From the NCBI RefSeq assembly GCF_000332295.1, contig NZ_KB235930.1, forward strand, positions 3,065,895 through 3,129,894: a stretch of DNA of 64,000 nt. Reading direction: 5' to 3'. The DNA is from Fortiea contorta PCC 7126 (GTDB lineage: Bacteria > Cyanobacteriota > Cyanobacteriia > Cyanobacteriales > Nostocaceae). The notes beneath the pieces are model-generated. The model was not told the DNA's origin. It did not search any database and was given only the letters and a program-made list of their open reading frames with translations. Shown here piece by piece: positions 32,001 to 40,614 of this stretch (the first letter of the stretch is position 1; every line of letters begins with the position of its first letter). Position numbers and translations under genes: made by a program.

Positions 32001-32675
32001 TTATTTATCTTTTGCAGTCGTAGCTAGTGCTGCTAACCCTAAAACGTCAACTCCACATTGACTAAATGTTTGTACTGCAGCAGCGGCGGTAGCACCAGTA
32101 GTGTAGATATCATCTATTAATAATACTGTGGCATTTGGATAACGGCGCAATCCTTTGCCAACAACAAAAGCTGCTGCTAAGTTTTTTTCTCGTTCTGATG
32201 CGGATAAACCAAACTGTGCTTTAGTTTCTCGAATTCTTACCAAACCATTGGTTTCTAATTTTAAGCCAGTTGTTTGACAAAAACTTTCTGCTATCAACGC
32301 TGCTTGGTTGTAACCACGTTGTTTTAGCTTGCTAGTGTGGAGTGGGATGGGAACAGCGATCAAATTTGCGTTAGATTTTGGAGGTTTTAATAACCATGCT
32401 TCCCCTAACCATCGACCCAAAAGGTGAGCGATTTGGGGCTGGTTTTCATATTTCATCGCGGCGATCGCTCTTTTTAAAGAACCACCATATACGCCCCAAC
32501 TAAACACTGGTATCGGTTCTAGCCATCGTGCCTCAGGGTTTTTCTGTTGACATGTGTGCAACTGTCGTTCGCAGTAAGGACAAAGATCGCTAGATGTAGA
32601 GCGTTGACACAGGGGACAAGGAGGTTGCAAAAACAGGTTAAGTAAGCTTTTGAGTGCATTTCGGACATAAATCAT
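32001..32675 (-). CDS. comF: ComF-family phosphoribosyltransferase-like protein
   Basis: 224 residues. An N-terminal zinc ribbon (CPLC...CPYC, ~residues 20-36) is followed by a type I phosphoribosyltransferase fold with the PRPP loop VLLIDDIYTTGATA (~193-206). ComF proteins take part in DNA uptake during natural transformation; some organisms use them in other nucleotide pathways. Cytosolic. The divergent Uma2 gene lies upstream. Confidence 0.92.
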   Translation of the reverse strand: MIYVRNALKSLLNLFLQPPCPLCQRSTSSDLCPYCERQLHTCQQKNPEARWLEPIPVFSWGVYGGSLKRAIAAMKYENQPQIAHLLGRWLGEAWLLKPPKSNANLIAVPIPLHTSKLKQRGYNQAALIAESFCQTTGLKLETNGLVRIRETKAQFGLSASEREKNLAAAFVVGKGLRRYPNATVLLIDDIYTTGATAAAAVQTFSQCGVDVLGLAALATTAKDK

Positions 32676-32828
32676 GGCTAATGTGTCCTTTTGACATCAG
32701 GGATAACTGACATCAATTGTCATTGGTCATCGATGATTTGTCATTACAAGCTGTGCAAACGTCTTTGGGAATTAGCAACCAATGCTAGCATACTAATGCT
32801 CGCAACCCTCACATTTGCTAGATCAGCC

Positions 32829-33413
32829 ATGCAAAATACAGAAACGACGCTACAACTTCGCCTCTGGACAGTTGAGGAATACCACCGGATGGCTGAGGCG
32901 GGAATTTTTGCTGTAGATGAACGAGTGGAACTCTTAGAAGGAAAGATTATCTGGATGATTGCTAAAGGAACAGCCCATCGTTCAGCAGTGGGGAGAACAT
33001 ATAAATTACTAGAAAAGCGTTTAGGTCATCAGGTTTGGATATCTATTCAAGACCCAGTTAAGTTAAATGAACAGTCGGAACCAGAGCCAGATGTTGCTGT
33101 GGTAAAAATAGATCCTTTGGACTATGCAGATCATCATCCTACTCCATCTGAAGTTTATTTGCTGATTGAAGTAGCAGATAGCAGCCTGAAGCTGGACTGC
33201 GAAACTAAAGGTAAAGCTTACGCCAAAGCGGGAATTAGTGATTATTGGGTGTTAGATGTAGTCAGCCGTCAATTGCACGTTTTTCGTCAACCAACTGAAG
33301 ATGGTTATCAAAGTGCAGAGATTTTGACAGAAAATATGAATATTTCACCCCTAGAGTTTCCTGATTTGCAGATTGGGGTATTTGAGATGTTACCGCCAGT
33401 CAGTAAGTTTTAG
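32829..33413 (+). CDS. Uma2-family (DUF820) endonuclease-fold protein
   Basis: 194 residues from ATG 32829 (MQNTETTLQLRLWTVEEYHRM); a longer frame from 32691 adds 46 residues unlike the family. Uma2 proteins have a PD-(D/E)XK nuclease-like fold and are greatly expanded in cyanobacteria. Visible landmarks: RVELLEGKIIWM, SEPEPDVAVVK (the metal-binding EPD), LLIEVADSSLKLD and YAKAGISDYWVLD. The biological role is unknown. Its stop overlaps by 4 bp the stop of the convergent acetyltransferase gene. Confidence 0.88.
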   Translation: MQNTETTLQLRLWTVEEYHRMAEAGIFAVDERVELLEGKIIWMIAKGTAHRSAVGRTYKLLEKRLGHQVWISIQDPVKLNEQSEPEPDVAVVKIDPLDYADHHPTPSEVYLLIEVADSSLKLDCETKGKAYAKAGISDYWVLDVVSRQLHVFRQPTEDGYQSAEILTENMNISPLEFPDLQIGVFEMLPPVSKF

Positions 33414-33892
33414 ATCAGGAATTTAACATACACGCGATCGCATCTTTTCGTTTCTACTTCGGTTGCTGGTTTGTAGCCTTTACTTTCATATAATTTCACT
33501 GCTTCAACCAAAACACTAGCAGTTTCAATCCATATTTCGTCGAAACCGCGGGCGGCGATCGCTGCTTCTAGCTGTTGTAACAAATATTTTCCCAGTCCCA
33601 ATCCTCTCACGCTTGATAAAAGATACATTTTGCGGATTTCTACAGCCTTTTTGCCCCGATGTATGGGGTAGTATGCTCCCGTACCTACCACTTGATTTTG
33701 GTGCTCAATTACCCAAAACTCACCACCTGTGGCTAAGTAATATTCTTCCACTTGCAACACGTCTCGGTCTGCACCGTTGGGTTCCCAACTCAAACCGTAT
33801 TCTGATAATACATAACTAATGACTGCAGCGGCGCCTGTGCGATCGCCCTTCTCCCAGTTACGAATCAAAAAGTCTCGATAATAATCTCTCAT
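33410..33892 (-). CDS. GNAT-family N-acetyltransferase
   Basis: 160 residues. The GNAT acetyl-CoA site reads IRKMYLLSSVRGLGLGKYLL (~89-108, the R-G-x-G-x-G/A pattern). It is followed by a typical C-terminal part, IWIETASVLVEAVKLYESKGYK. The substrate cannot be told from sequence. Cytosolic. The minus-strand gene is convergent with the Uma2 gene. Confidence 0.88.
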   Translation of the reverse strand: MRDYYRDFLIRNWEKGDRTGAAAVISYVLSEYGLSWEPNGADRDVLQVEEYYLATGGEFWVIEHQNQVVGTGAYYPIHRGKKAVEIRKMYLLSSVRGLGLGKYLLQQLEAAIAARGFDEIWIETASVLVEAVKLYESKGYKPATEVETKRCDRVYVKFLI

Positions 33893-34263
33893 CGTAAAAT
33901 TTTCAATTGAAGTGGAGTTGCAGTCAAGTTTGCACAGAGAAATTTTCTGGATTCATCTTCCAGTTTATCGACCGAATAGCGAATTTTGCAGAGTTAATCT
34001 CAGGCACTAGTCTTCATATCTGAGTTTTGCCAGTGCTAGCACAAGTGGTTTTTCAATCAACATCAGGATTAATGCACTTTTGAGTTTTGGCGCTGGCAAT
34101 TCCTCACAGATGTGATCTTAACTGATAGATTTAATTTCAGCCTGTGATGTTGCGCCAGTTTCTGCAATTGTAACGGGGGCGCACTCGCGAATAAATTTAT
34201 CGTCAGGAGTCAATTTCTAGACTTTTCAGCAGTTATGTGGTATACACTTAAACTTATAAAAGT
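33893..34263. other. Intergenic region, about 370 bp
   Basis: No gene that I can support. A 29-codon TTG-started frame on the minus strand (around 34140-34215) is too short and lacks family resemblance. A short sequence TGAGTTTTG recurs at about 34021 and 34081, without evident function. Confidence 0.45.
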
Positions 34264-34665
34264 CTAACTGAGAATACCGAGATTGTTATAGATTTCCAGC
34301 AAATTACCGTCCGGATCACGAAAATGCGCGGTGCGAATTCCCCATTCTGAACGGTCTATTGGTGGCGTCACAATTGTGGTGTAATGATCTTTGAGACGCT
34401 GGTACACTTCATCCACATCATCGACTGCAAAAACTAAAGTCTTTCTGTCTTGAGCAGGAAAAACTGAAAGTTGCTCATTACCAAGCACCGAAATCATTAA
34501 ATCTTTTGGGAATAAGGCTAGCTTAATATTTCCCGTGAGAAACTCGGCATACCCGGTGTTTTCGTCTCCCCAATCGACATCCAATTCCAGCACGTCGCGG
34601 TAAAATAAGAAAGAATCTTTGTAGTTGGAAACAAGCAGTCGAATGTGTGATAACTGAAGTTTCAT
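34264..34665 (-). CDS. VOC-superfamily (glyoxalase-like) protein
   Basis: 133 residues with a two-module VOC fold: HIRLLVSNYKDSFLFYRDVLEL at the start and HFRDPDGNLLEIYNNL at the end. Metal ligands at typical places are H7 and the C-terminal E of LLEIYN. The family includes glyoxalases, dioxygenases and antibiotic-binding proteins, so the activity is open. It follows the miaE-like gene by 18 bp on the same strand and may be cotranscribed. Confidence 0.88.
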   Translation of the reverse strand: MKLQLSHIRLLVSNYKDSFLFYRDVLELDVDWGDENTGYAEFLTGNIKLALFPKDLMISVLGNEQLSVFPAQDRKTLVFAVDDVDEVYQRLKDHYTTIVTPPIDRSEWGIRTAHFRDPDGNLLEIYNNLGILS

Positions 34666-34683
34666 ATCTGTTGTGCTAGCTTG

Positions 34684-35331
34684 CTAACTGTGAATTCTTG
34701 GTTCTGGATGCAAATTTGCCAGTAAGTCACTTTCGACTATTGCCAATTCTTCAAGCCGTTGCCTGACAATATTACGGTTAAAGTAAGTATCAGCTAAAAC
34801 CCAATAAGTACCGAAGTGTCGTGCCTCCGATGCCATTAAACCGCGATAAAATTTGGCTAAGTCTGGCTCAGGACAGTGTGTAGCTAATAATCCCAAGCGT
34901 TCATGACTACGAGCCTCGATTAAACCTGTGACAAGTAAGGAATCTAAAAATTTTTGGGGTTCTGAGGAGCGGACTTGAGCTTTTAAGCCAGCACCATAGG
35001 GGGGTGGTGGTAGGGGAGCGAGGGGGATATGACGACGTTCTAACCATTGATTAACTAGCTCAAAGTGTTCTAGTTCTTCACGAGCGATCGCTGTTAATTC
35101 CCGCACCATTTTAGTATTGGAAGGATAGCGAAACATAAAATTCAACGCCACCCCAGCTGCTTTGCGTTCGCAGTGAGAATGATCGAGCAAGATCGTGTCT
35201 AAATTGGCGATCGCCTGCTCCACCCAAGCACTACTTGTGGGTTGTTTTAAGGTGTTAATAGTCGGTAACACAGAACTATGCACAGGGTAACAACACTCTA
35301 GATGGGACAATTTCGCTGAGTATGCCAGCAA
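34684..35331 (-). CDS. miaE: tRNA 2-methylthio-N6-isopentenyladenosine hydroxylase (MiaE-like)
   Basis: 215 residues with a ferritin-like di-iron helical fold. Two E-x2-H iron motifs are visible: REELEHFELVNQWL (~84-97) and SEARHFGTYW (~171-180). An early HCERKAAG and a helical EARSHERL also fit MiaE. The enzyme uses O2 to hydroxylate the ms2i6A37 base of tRNAs reading U-initial codons. Length fits cyanobacterial members. Cotranscribed with the VOC gene. Confidence 0.85.
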   Translation of the reverse strand: MLAYSAKLSHLECCYPVHSSVLPTINTLKQPTSSAWVEQAIANLDTILLDHSHCERKAAGVALNFMFRYPSNTKMVRELTAIAREELEHFELVNQWLERRHIPLAPLPPPPYGAGLKAQVRSSEPQKFLDSLLVTGLIEARSHERLGLLATHCPEPDLAKFYRGLMASEARHFGTYWVLADTYFNRNIVRQRLEELAIVESDLLANLHPEPRIHS

Positions 35332-35471
35332 ATTTATTTTAGTGCTGGATTAGGCGAGGAAGGGTTAAATTATTGGGGTTTAAGTATGGTCTTTAGGAAA
35401 TTAGTTTTCTAGATTATCTTATATATCTCTCAATAAGTTGAGATCGATATGATACAAATGCGGTTACTGGG

Positions 35472-35537
35472 GGTTAGGGGTTAGCAAGGAGGGGATAGAT
35501 AAGAGTTTTCCTGATTGTTAATATCTAGCCCCTAACC
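35472..35537. repeat. Palindromic intergenic repeat after an SDR gene
   Basis: Arms GGTTAGGGGTTAG (35472-35484) and CTAGCCCCTAACC (35525-35537), one mismatch, lie just past the SDR stop codon (minus strand). Same layout as the repeats at 18364, 23551, 38541 and 45701. Confidence 0.75.
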
Positions 35538-35546
35538 TGTTTTTGA

Positions 35547-36263
35547 TTACCAGTCAATTAATTGGCGATCGCGGAAGAATCCACCTGTAGCACCGCCAGG
35601 GGGGAGAGTTGCGAGCCAGACAATTGTATCAACTCCTTGTTCTGGAGTGCGAGGTGCTTCAGCACCACCCATATCAGTTTTCACCCAACCTGGACAGACA
35701 GAATTAACTAATATATTTGTCTCTTGTAATTCGCTAGCAAAAATTCGTGTTAAGGCGTTTAAAGCTGTTTTAGAAATTCTATATCCTGGTGAACCTCCTT
35801 CCATATCGGTTAGCTGTCCCATTCCCGAAGAAACATTGACAATGCGTCCATAATTCTGTTCTTTCATCAACGGAATTAACGCTTGAGTTACTCGTAAAAC
35901 ACCATAGAGATTTGTCTCCAAGGTTTTTTCTATGGTTTCTATTTGAGAATTGACTATGCTATTACTATTGGATTGAACATCGATATAAATTCCAGCATTA
36001 TTAACTAAAGCATCAAGCTTGCCAAATTCTTGGCGAATGAATTGGGCTAATATTCTGCTGCTTTCATCGCTGGTGACGTCAAGATGATGAAACTGGACAT
36101 TTAAACCTTCATCTTGTAATTTTTGAGCAGCGGCTTGTCCTTTCATCTCATTCCGACTCGTCAGAATAACTTGATATTCCTGTTTCGCTAATTGGCGAGA
36201 AGCTTCAAATCCTAAACCGCGATTTCCTCCGGTTACTACTGCAACTTTTTTGGTTGTATTCAT
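35547..36263 (-). CDS. Short-chain dehydrogenase/reductase
   Basis: 238 residues from the ATG at 36263 (MNTTKKVAVVTG), chosen because AGGAGAAATTCACC precedes it; a longer frame begins at 36290. Classical SDR motifs: TGGNRGLG cofactor loop, NNAG, catalytic serine in NVSSGMG, and YxxxK in YRISK. The PGWVKTDMGG segment is typical of carbonyl-reductase-like SDRs. Uses NADP(H), judging by the basic residue near the first loop. Substrate unknown. Confidence 0.92.
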   Translation of the reverse strand: MNTTKKVAVVTGGNRGLGFEASRQLAKQEYQVILTSRNEMKGQAAAQKLQDEGLNVQFHHLDVTSDESSRILAQFIRQEFGKLDALVNNAGIYIDVQSNSNSIVNSQIETIEKTLETNLYGVLRVTQALIPLMKEQNYGRIVNVSSGMGQLTDMEGGSPGYRISKTALNALTRIFASELQETNILVNSVCPGWVKTDMGGAEAPRTPEQGVDTIVWLATLPPGGATGGFFRDRQLIDW

Positions 36264-36488
36264 GGTGAATTTCTCCTGTTTTGCAAACAAAAGGGGTAAG
36301 GAATTAGAGACGAAAAACTTTTATAGCAATTCTCCATTACATAATGTATGTCCTAATCCTTAGTACCCGATGATACAAGTAAACCTATGTTTAGAAAACA
36401 TTAAATCGCTGAGGGTAGAGTTTCTTTCATTTCCTAGTTTGTACCTTATATTCAGCTTTTTTAAACTAGTTCTTGACCTCCAAGTCTG

Positions 36489-36730
36489 CTATTTTAAAGC
36501 ATATTCTGGTACATATTCAACTAATTCTATTTCGTTACCATCTGGATCGTTGACATAAATTCTATGTTTAGTTTCCGATGCTGTCATTGTGTAATACTCA
36601 ATGCCACTAGCTTCTAGCAGTTTCTGCATAGCTTCGCCATCTTTAATCACAAAGCCAATGTGATTAATACCAAGATTTTCATAAGCTTGGTGTACTCGCT
36701 TTTGTCCAGTATTTTCGTTATTTTTTGTTT
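36489..36730 (-). pseudogene. Truncated VOC/glyoxalase gene (C-terminal half only)
   Basis: A minus-strand frame encodes about 75 residues ending INHIGFVIKDGEAMQKLLEA ... YVNDPDGNEIELVEY ... EYALK stop. This is the second module of a VOC protein with its DPDGNxIELVEY metal segment. Upstream the frame meets a TGA near 36745 with no start codon in a sensible place. The first module is missing, so this looks like a decayed remnant. The direct repeat TTAACTGTCTTA (36733-36744 and 36764-36775) lies at the break. Confidence 0.7.
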
Positions 36731-36868
36731 TGTTAACTGTCTTAACCGTTCAAAAATTATTTCTTAACTGTCTTAATTGTCCTTGTGTTTTTGTTCTAGT
36801 ACTGATAATATTTCAGTATAATTCCACGCTAAAATAAGCAAACAGAAATTAGTAAACAGGGGAAAATC

Positions 36869-37351
36869 ATGTCTGACATCAAAAAACTTGGTCAATCTTG
36901 GATATTTAATTGGTTCTTTGGATTTAACGAGATACCGACAGATGAAGATTGTTGCATTTATATGAAATCAGTTTTATGTTGCGCTAAGGGAGATGGAGTT
37001 CTCGCAAGCGAAGAGAAAGATTGGGCTATTGGATTTTGTGCATCTTGGGGAGTAGCAAACTGGGTAATTGAAGAGCTAAAAGCATACGAAGCAGATGAAG
37101 ATATAGAAGAGGTAATTGCTCGCTCTCCTCAAGTATCTATCGCGCAAAGAGATTTACTTCTCACAGCAATTAGAGCTTCTACTGCTGATGGAGAACTGCA
37201 TGAAGATGAAAAGAAAAAAATTCAACAAATGGCTTCTATTATAGGGGTAGAAGAAGAAGTAGTAGACCAGTTAGACCAGCTACACCAAGAAGAATTAGCA
37301 TTACGACAAAAGCGTATTAAGCTGCTATATCCAGAAAAAAGCCCCTATTAA
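36869..37351 (+). CDS. TerB-like domain protein
   Basis: 160 residues, acidic and helical. Two TerB-like modules: MKSVLCCAKGDGVLASEEKDW (~31-50) and LTAIRASTADGELHEDEKKKIQQ (~110-132), both with the DG-x-L/V...E-E signature. The C-terminus is charged coiled coil. It differs from the 2870-3316 TerB protein in sequence and in its cysteine-rich start. Cytosolic, function unknown. It stands alone between two gene remnants, a region that looks rearranged. An AGGGGAAAATC ribosome site precedes the ATG. Confidence 0.75.
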   Translation: MSDIKKLGQSWIFNWFFGFNEIPTDEDCCIYMKSVLCCAKGDGVLASEEKDWAIGFCASWGVANWVIEELKAYEADEDIEEVIARSPQVSIAQRDLLLTAIRASTADGELHEDEKKKIQQMASIIGVEEEVVDQLDQLHQEELALRQKRIKLLYPEKSPY

Positions 37352-37615
37352 TAATCTAGATATAAGTAACTATATTCAACCCCAGCACTAAACAATTCAA
37401 AATTTGCTTATTTGCTTCTTAAAAAATTAAGAAGAATTAAAAGTAATAACTTTGAATTCAATCAAAGTGTATGGAGTAACAACTTTGGGCGTTGTATAAA
37501 TATGGCATAGTTTGGTGATTGAACCCTTTGAAAAGTCGTTCAAATGAGGCTAAATTAGTCCATGATTTTGCAACGCCTAATTTTGAATATGATAATTTGG
37601 GCTAAACGTTAGGCA

Positions 37616-37741
37616 AAGTTGCCCAAGCCTTGTCAAGAAAAATTGGGAGGGTTACCAGATATCCTTCTGGCTCGTATTGGTAGAGGTTCTAATGCAATTG
37701 GATTGTTCCATGAGTTTGTCAACGAAGTTCGATTTGTTTCA
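37616..37741 (+). pseudogene. Remnant of tryptophan synthase beta (trpB)
   Basis: A plus-strand frame encodes EKLGGLPDILLARIGRGSNA followed by IGLFHEFVNEVRFVS. This is plainly the TrpB segment normally reading GRLPD...CVGGGSNAxGxFxxF, the phosphate-binding loop for PLP. The invariant GGGSNA is damaged (GRGSNA). Nothing of TrpB lies before or after: the similarity ends where the convergent SDR gene's 3' end begins (37739). About 40 codons of roughly 400 survive, so this is a fragment left by recombination. Confidence 0.75.
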
Positions 37742-38506
37742 CGGTTGGCGATGAACCAATGTGGCGCTAGCTTGGTTAACCGGCATGAGAATCACCTCAT
37801 TAATATTGACATGGGGCGATCGCGTAGTACAAAAAAAGATCACATCAGCTATATCATCAGCAGTCAGTGGGTTGACTCCTTGGTAAACGCGCTTGGCTCG
37901 GTCAACATCGCCATGAAATCGGACTTGGCTAAATTCTGTTTCCACCATCCCCGGATCAACGGAAGTCACACGGACGGGAGTACCCAAGAGGTCTTGTTTC
38001 AAGCCTTCCGAAAGCGCCTTAACCGCAGCCTTTGTGGCACAGTAGACATTACCACCGGGATAAGTTTGATGTCCAGCGATGGAACCAAGATTGACCACAT
38101 GACCACGACCGCGATTGACCATTCCCGGAACAACATAACGGGTGAGGTAAAGTAAACCTTTAATATTGGTATCAATCATTTCTTCCCAGTCTTGAAAGTC
38201 GCCTTCATGCAACTTATCTAAACGACGACTTAAACCAGCATTATTAATGAGAATATCGATATCAGACCAGGAAGAAGGGAGATGAGAAATTGCCGATTCC
38301 ACAGCAGAGCGATCGCGCACATCTAACTCTAACAAATGGATTTGTGCAGACGTTAAACTTTTTGCTAATTCCTCTAACCTTTCTAACCGTCGCGCCGCCA
38401 AAATTAGTTTTGCACCAGCGCCAGCAAACATTTTCGCACAAGCAGCACCGATACCACTACTTGCACCCGTGATTAACACAATTTGATTTTCTAAAGAAAT
38501 CATCAT
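37739..38506 (-). CDS. Short-chain dehydrogenase/reductase (YdfG-like)
   Basis: 255 residues. TGASSGIG cofactor loop (~14-21), NNAGLSRR, catalytic serine in LGSIAGH, and YCATK (YxxxK). The segment PGMVETEFSQVRFHGD and the end DVIFFCTTRSPHVNINEVILMP match the YdfG/3-hydroxy-acid dehydrogenase group. NADP-dependent oxidoreduction of small hydroxy acids is likely. The tail (QASATLVHRQP) ends at the trpB remnant, so the last residues may be non-native. Confidence 0.9.
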   Translation of the reverse strand: MMISLENQIVLITGASSGIGAACAKMFAGAGAKLILAARRLERLEELAKSLTSAQIHLLELDVRDRSAVESAISHLPSSWSDIDILINNAGLSRRLDKLHEGDFQDWEEMIDTNIKGLLYLTRYVVPGMVNRGRGHVVNLGSIAGHQTYPGGNVYCATKAAVKALSEGLKQDLLGTPVRVTSVDPGMVETEFSQVRFHGDVDRAKRVYQGVNPLTADDIADVIFFCTTRSPHVNINEVILMPVNQASATLVHRQP

Positions 38507-38540
38507 GGTTCAAAAGTTCAGATTCAATCCAAAATATCAG

Positions 38541-38590
38541 GGAATAGGGAATAGGAAAAGAACAAAACTCTAGCCCCTAATCCCTATTCC
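38541..38590. repeat. Palindromic intergenic repeat
   Basis: Perfect 10-bp arms GGAATAGGGA (38541-38550) and TCCCTATTCC (38581-38590) lie directly after the stop of the 38599-39411 gene (minus strand). Member of the CCCTA-type palindrome set in this window. Confidence 0.75.
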
Positions 38591-38598
38591 TTAAACTC

Positions 38599-39411
38599 TT
38601 ATTTATTCACCACTTGCAAACGCTGAGTTACCATCGTCATTCCCTCACCCCGCAGGATAACTGCAGAAACCCATTGATTACCGGGAGTAGATGGGGCGCG
38701 TCCCACTTTAAACAGTCCCCCGGATGTGAGTAATTCTAAATTTACGGATGTGGGGTTGAGATATTTATCTGCTTGCACAGATTCTTCTAATGCTGTCCCC
38801 AGAATAAAATCATCACCCAAAGGTTCTTGCACGATCGCATCAAAAGTATAAGGCTGACCGACCTTTACCTGCTGCGGTAATTTGATTTCCACTTGCGGTG
38901 GTTTCACACCAGAGGTCAGCTGAGTGCGTTCAGACAAAATATCTTGGCGGACAATTGTTGCACCTGTGACACGCTGACGTGATTTAATTGTGGCATTGAA
39001 AGCTAAATTATTGCTGTTAGCCGCAGGTAAACCGGTAATATTAGTTACCGTTTCTGCCACAATGGCGTTGCCTTCAGATTTCCAAGATTCCAGCTTTGTG
39101 CTGTACTTTAATTGTGGATATCGCTTCCACAGTTCAGTTAGAGCTTTTTCTAAAGTCTGGCGGTTTAAGCCATCGCCATGAGTGAAATTGGCGCTGTAAA
39201 ACGCTATCACCTTTTTGACATCACCCTGGCTAGCTGCGGCGTCAACTTGCGTCAACAAGTTTTTCAGTTCAGCGGGAGCCGTTTCTGGTGTACTGGCTTG
39301 AGCGCATTGCCAACCACTGATGATTCCCAGTGTCAAGAAGAATAAAATTAGCCAGACATGCTGGGGAAATCGGCGTTGGCGGTTCACCAATAAAGCAATA
39401 ATGTTAGTCAT
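38599..39411 (-). CDS. Membrane-anchored or exported NTF2-like protein
   Basis: 270 residues. An N-terminal hydrophobic helix (VWLILFFLTLGIISGW, ~19-34) followed by CAQAS may be a signal peptide or lipoprotein-type leader. Residues ~45-160 resemble an NTF2/SnoaL cone fold (LLTQVDAAASQGDVKKVIAFYSANFTHGDGL). The C-terminal ~100 residues look like a beta-sandwich (VKVGQPYTFDAIVQEP). Probably acts in the periplasm or cell wall; function unknown. It is divergent from murG, a neighbour acting on peptidoglycan. Confidence 0.7.
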   Translation of the reverse strand: MTNIIALLVNRQRRFPQHVWLILFFLTLGIISGWQCAQASTPETAPAELKNLLTQVDAAASQGDVKKVIAFYSANFTHGDGLNRQTLEKALTELWKRYPQLKYSTKLESWKSEGNAIVAETVTNITGLPAANSNNLAFNATIKSRQRVTGATIVRQDILSERTQLTSGVKPPQVEIKLPQQVKVGQPYTFDAIVQEPLGDDFILGTALEESVQADKYLNPTSVNLELLTSGGLFKVGRAPSTPGNQWVSAVILRGEGMTMVTQRLQVVNK

Positions 39412-39494
39412 CGGGAATAGTTTGCTGATTTACGTGAGAACGTCAGGAAATTGTTTTATCTTAATTAAGTTAGGAGCTAAACGGTAGAGATTTG

Positions 39495-40568
39495 ATGGTA
39501 GATGCACCGATTAGATTACTAATAGCTGCGAGTGGTACGGGTGGACACTTGTTTCCAGCGATCGCCCTCGCTCAAAAGCTACCAGATTATGAAATTGAAT
39601 GGCTTGGTGTCCCCAATCGGTTAGAGACTCAGTTAGTCCCGCAACAGTATCCTTTGAATACTATTGCCGTTGAAGGGTTTCAACAAGGATTGGGTATATC
39701 ATCTTTACGCATCTTGGTTAAACTCATCGGTTCGATTCTCCAAGTTAGGCGAGTGCTCAAACAGGGAAAGTTTCAAGGTGTGTTTACTACAGGGGGCTAT
39801 ATCGCCGGGCCTGCAGTAATTGCAGCCCGTTCTTTGGGTCTACCCGTAATTTTCCATGAGTCTAACGCCTTACCGGGTAAAGTAACACGCTTCTTTGGCC
39901 CTTGGTGTAGTGTGGTAGCAGTAGGATTTACTGCCGCTACTGAGTACTTACCTCGTGCTAAAAATGTCTGCTTAGGAACTCCGGTGCGATCGCAATTTCT
40001 GGAGCCAGAAACTGACACAACACTAGATTTGCCCATACCAGAAGGCGTTCCCTTAATTATCGTCTTTGGTGGTAGCCAAGGTGCCGTTGGTATCAATAAA
40101 TTAGTCAGACAATCCGCTCCAGCTTGGTTCGATGCAGGTATTCACATCGTACATTTAACTGGAGATCAAGACCCAGAAGCCGACAGCCTCAAACATCCGC
40201 AGTATATAGCCTTACCTTTTTACAACAACATGGCGGCGTTGTTGCGACGAGCGAATTTAGCCATTAGTCGTTCTGGTGCAGGTAGCTTGACAGAATTAGC
40301 AGTTTGTGGTTTACCAGCAATTTTAATTCCCTACCCCTTTGCAGCCGAAGACCATCAAACCTATAATGCTCAAGTGTTTACCAAAGCTGGAGCAGCGCTA
40401 GCGTTTCCACAATCCCAATTAACAGCAGAGATTTTGCAAAATCAGGTTTTGAGTTTGTTACACTCACCGATAGAATTAGCCAAGATGGCAGAAAATGCCA
40501 GAGCGATCGCAGTTCCCGATAGTGCTGATAAATTGGCGTCTCTCGTGCGCGAAATCGTAGAGACGTAA
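39495..40568 (+). CDS. murG: UDP-GlcNAc:undecaprenyl-PP-MurNAc-pentapeptide GlcNAc transferase
   Basis: 357 residues from ATG 39495. MurG adds GlcNAc to lipid I to make lipid II on the cytoplasmic face of the membrane. The N-terminal glycine motif SGTGGHLFPAIALA, the HESNALPGK acceptor loop, GGSQGA, and SRSGAGSLTELA with IPYPFAAEDHQTYNA (donor-sugar site) are all intact. Normal length. The methyltransferase gene starts 46 bp downstream on the same strand. Confidence 0.96.
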   Translation: MVDAPIRLLIAASGTGGHLFPAIALAQKLPDYEIEWLGVPNRLETQLVPQQYPLNTIAVEGFQQGLGISSLRILVKLIGSILQVRRVLKQGKFQGVFTTGGYIAGPAVIAARSLGLPVIFHESNALPGKVTRFFGPWCSVVAVGFTAATEYLPRAKNVCLGTPVRSQFLEPETDTTLDLPIPEGVPLIIVFGGSQGAVGINKLVRQSAPAWFDAGIHIVHLTGDQDPEADSLKHPQYIALPFYNNMAALLRRANLAISRSGAGSLTELAVCGLPAILIPYPFAAEDHQTYNAQVFTKAGAALAFPQSQLTAEILQNQVLSLLHSPIELAKMAENARAIAVPDSADKLASLVREIVET

Positions 40569-40614
40569 ACATTTGATGATATATAATCACCAAAATTGCG
40601 CCAATTAACAGAAA

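Noticed and set aside
34130-34215. 29-codon frame upstream of the VOC gene
   Set aside because: TTG start only, no ribosome site and no recognisable family.
37619-38155. 178-residue plus-strand frame beginning in the trpB remnant
   Set aside because: After the first ~40 codons it is only the antisense of the SDR gene.
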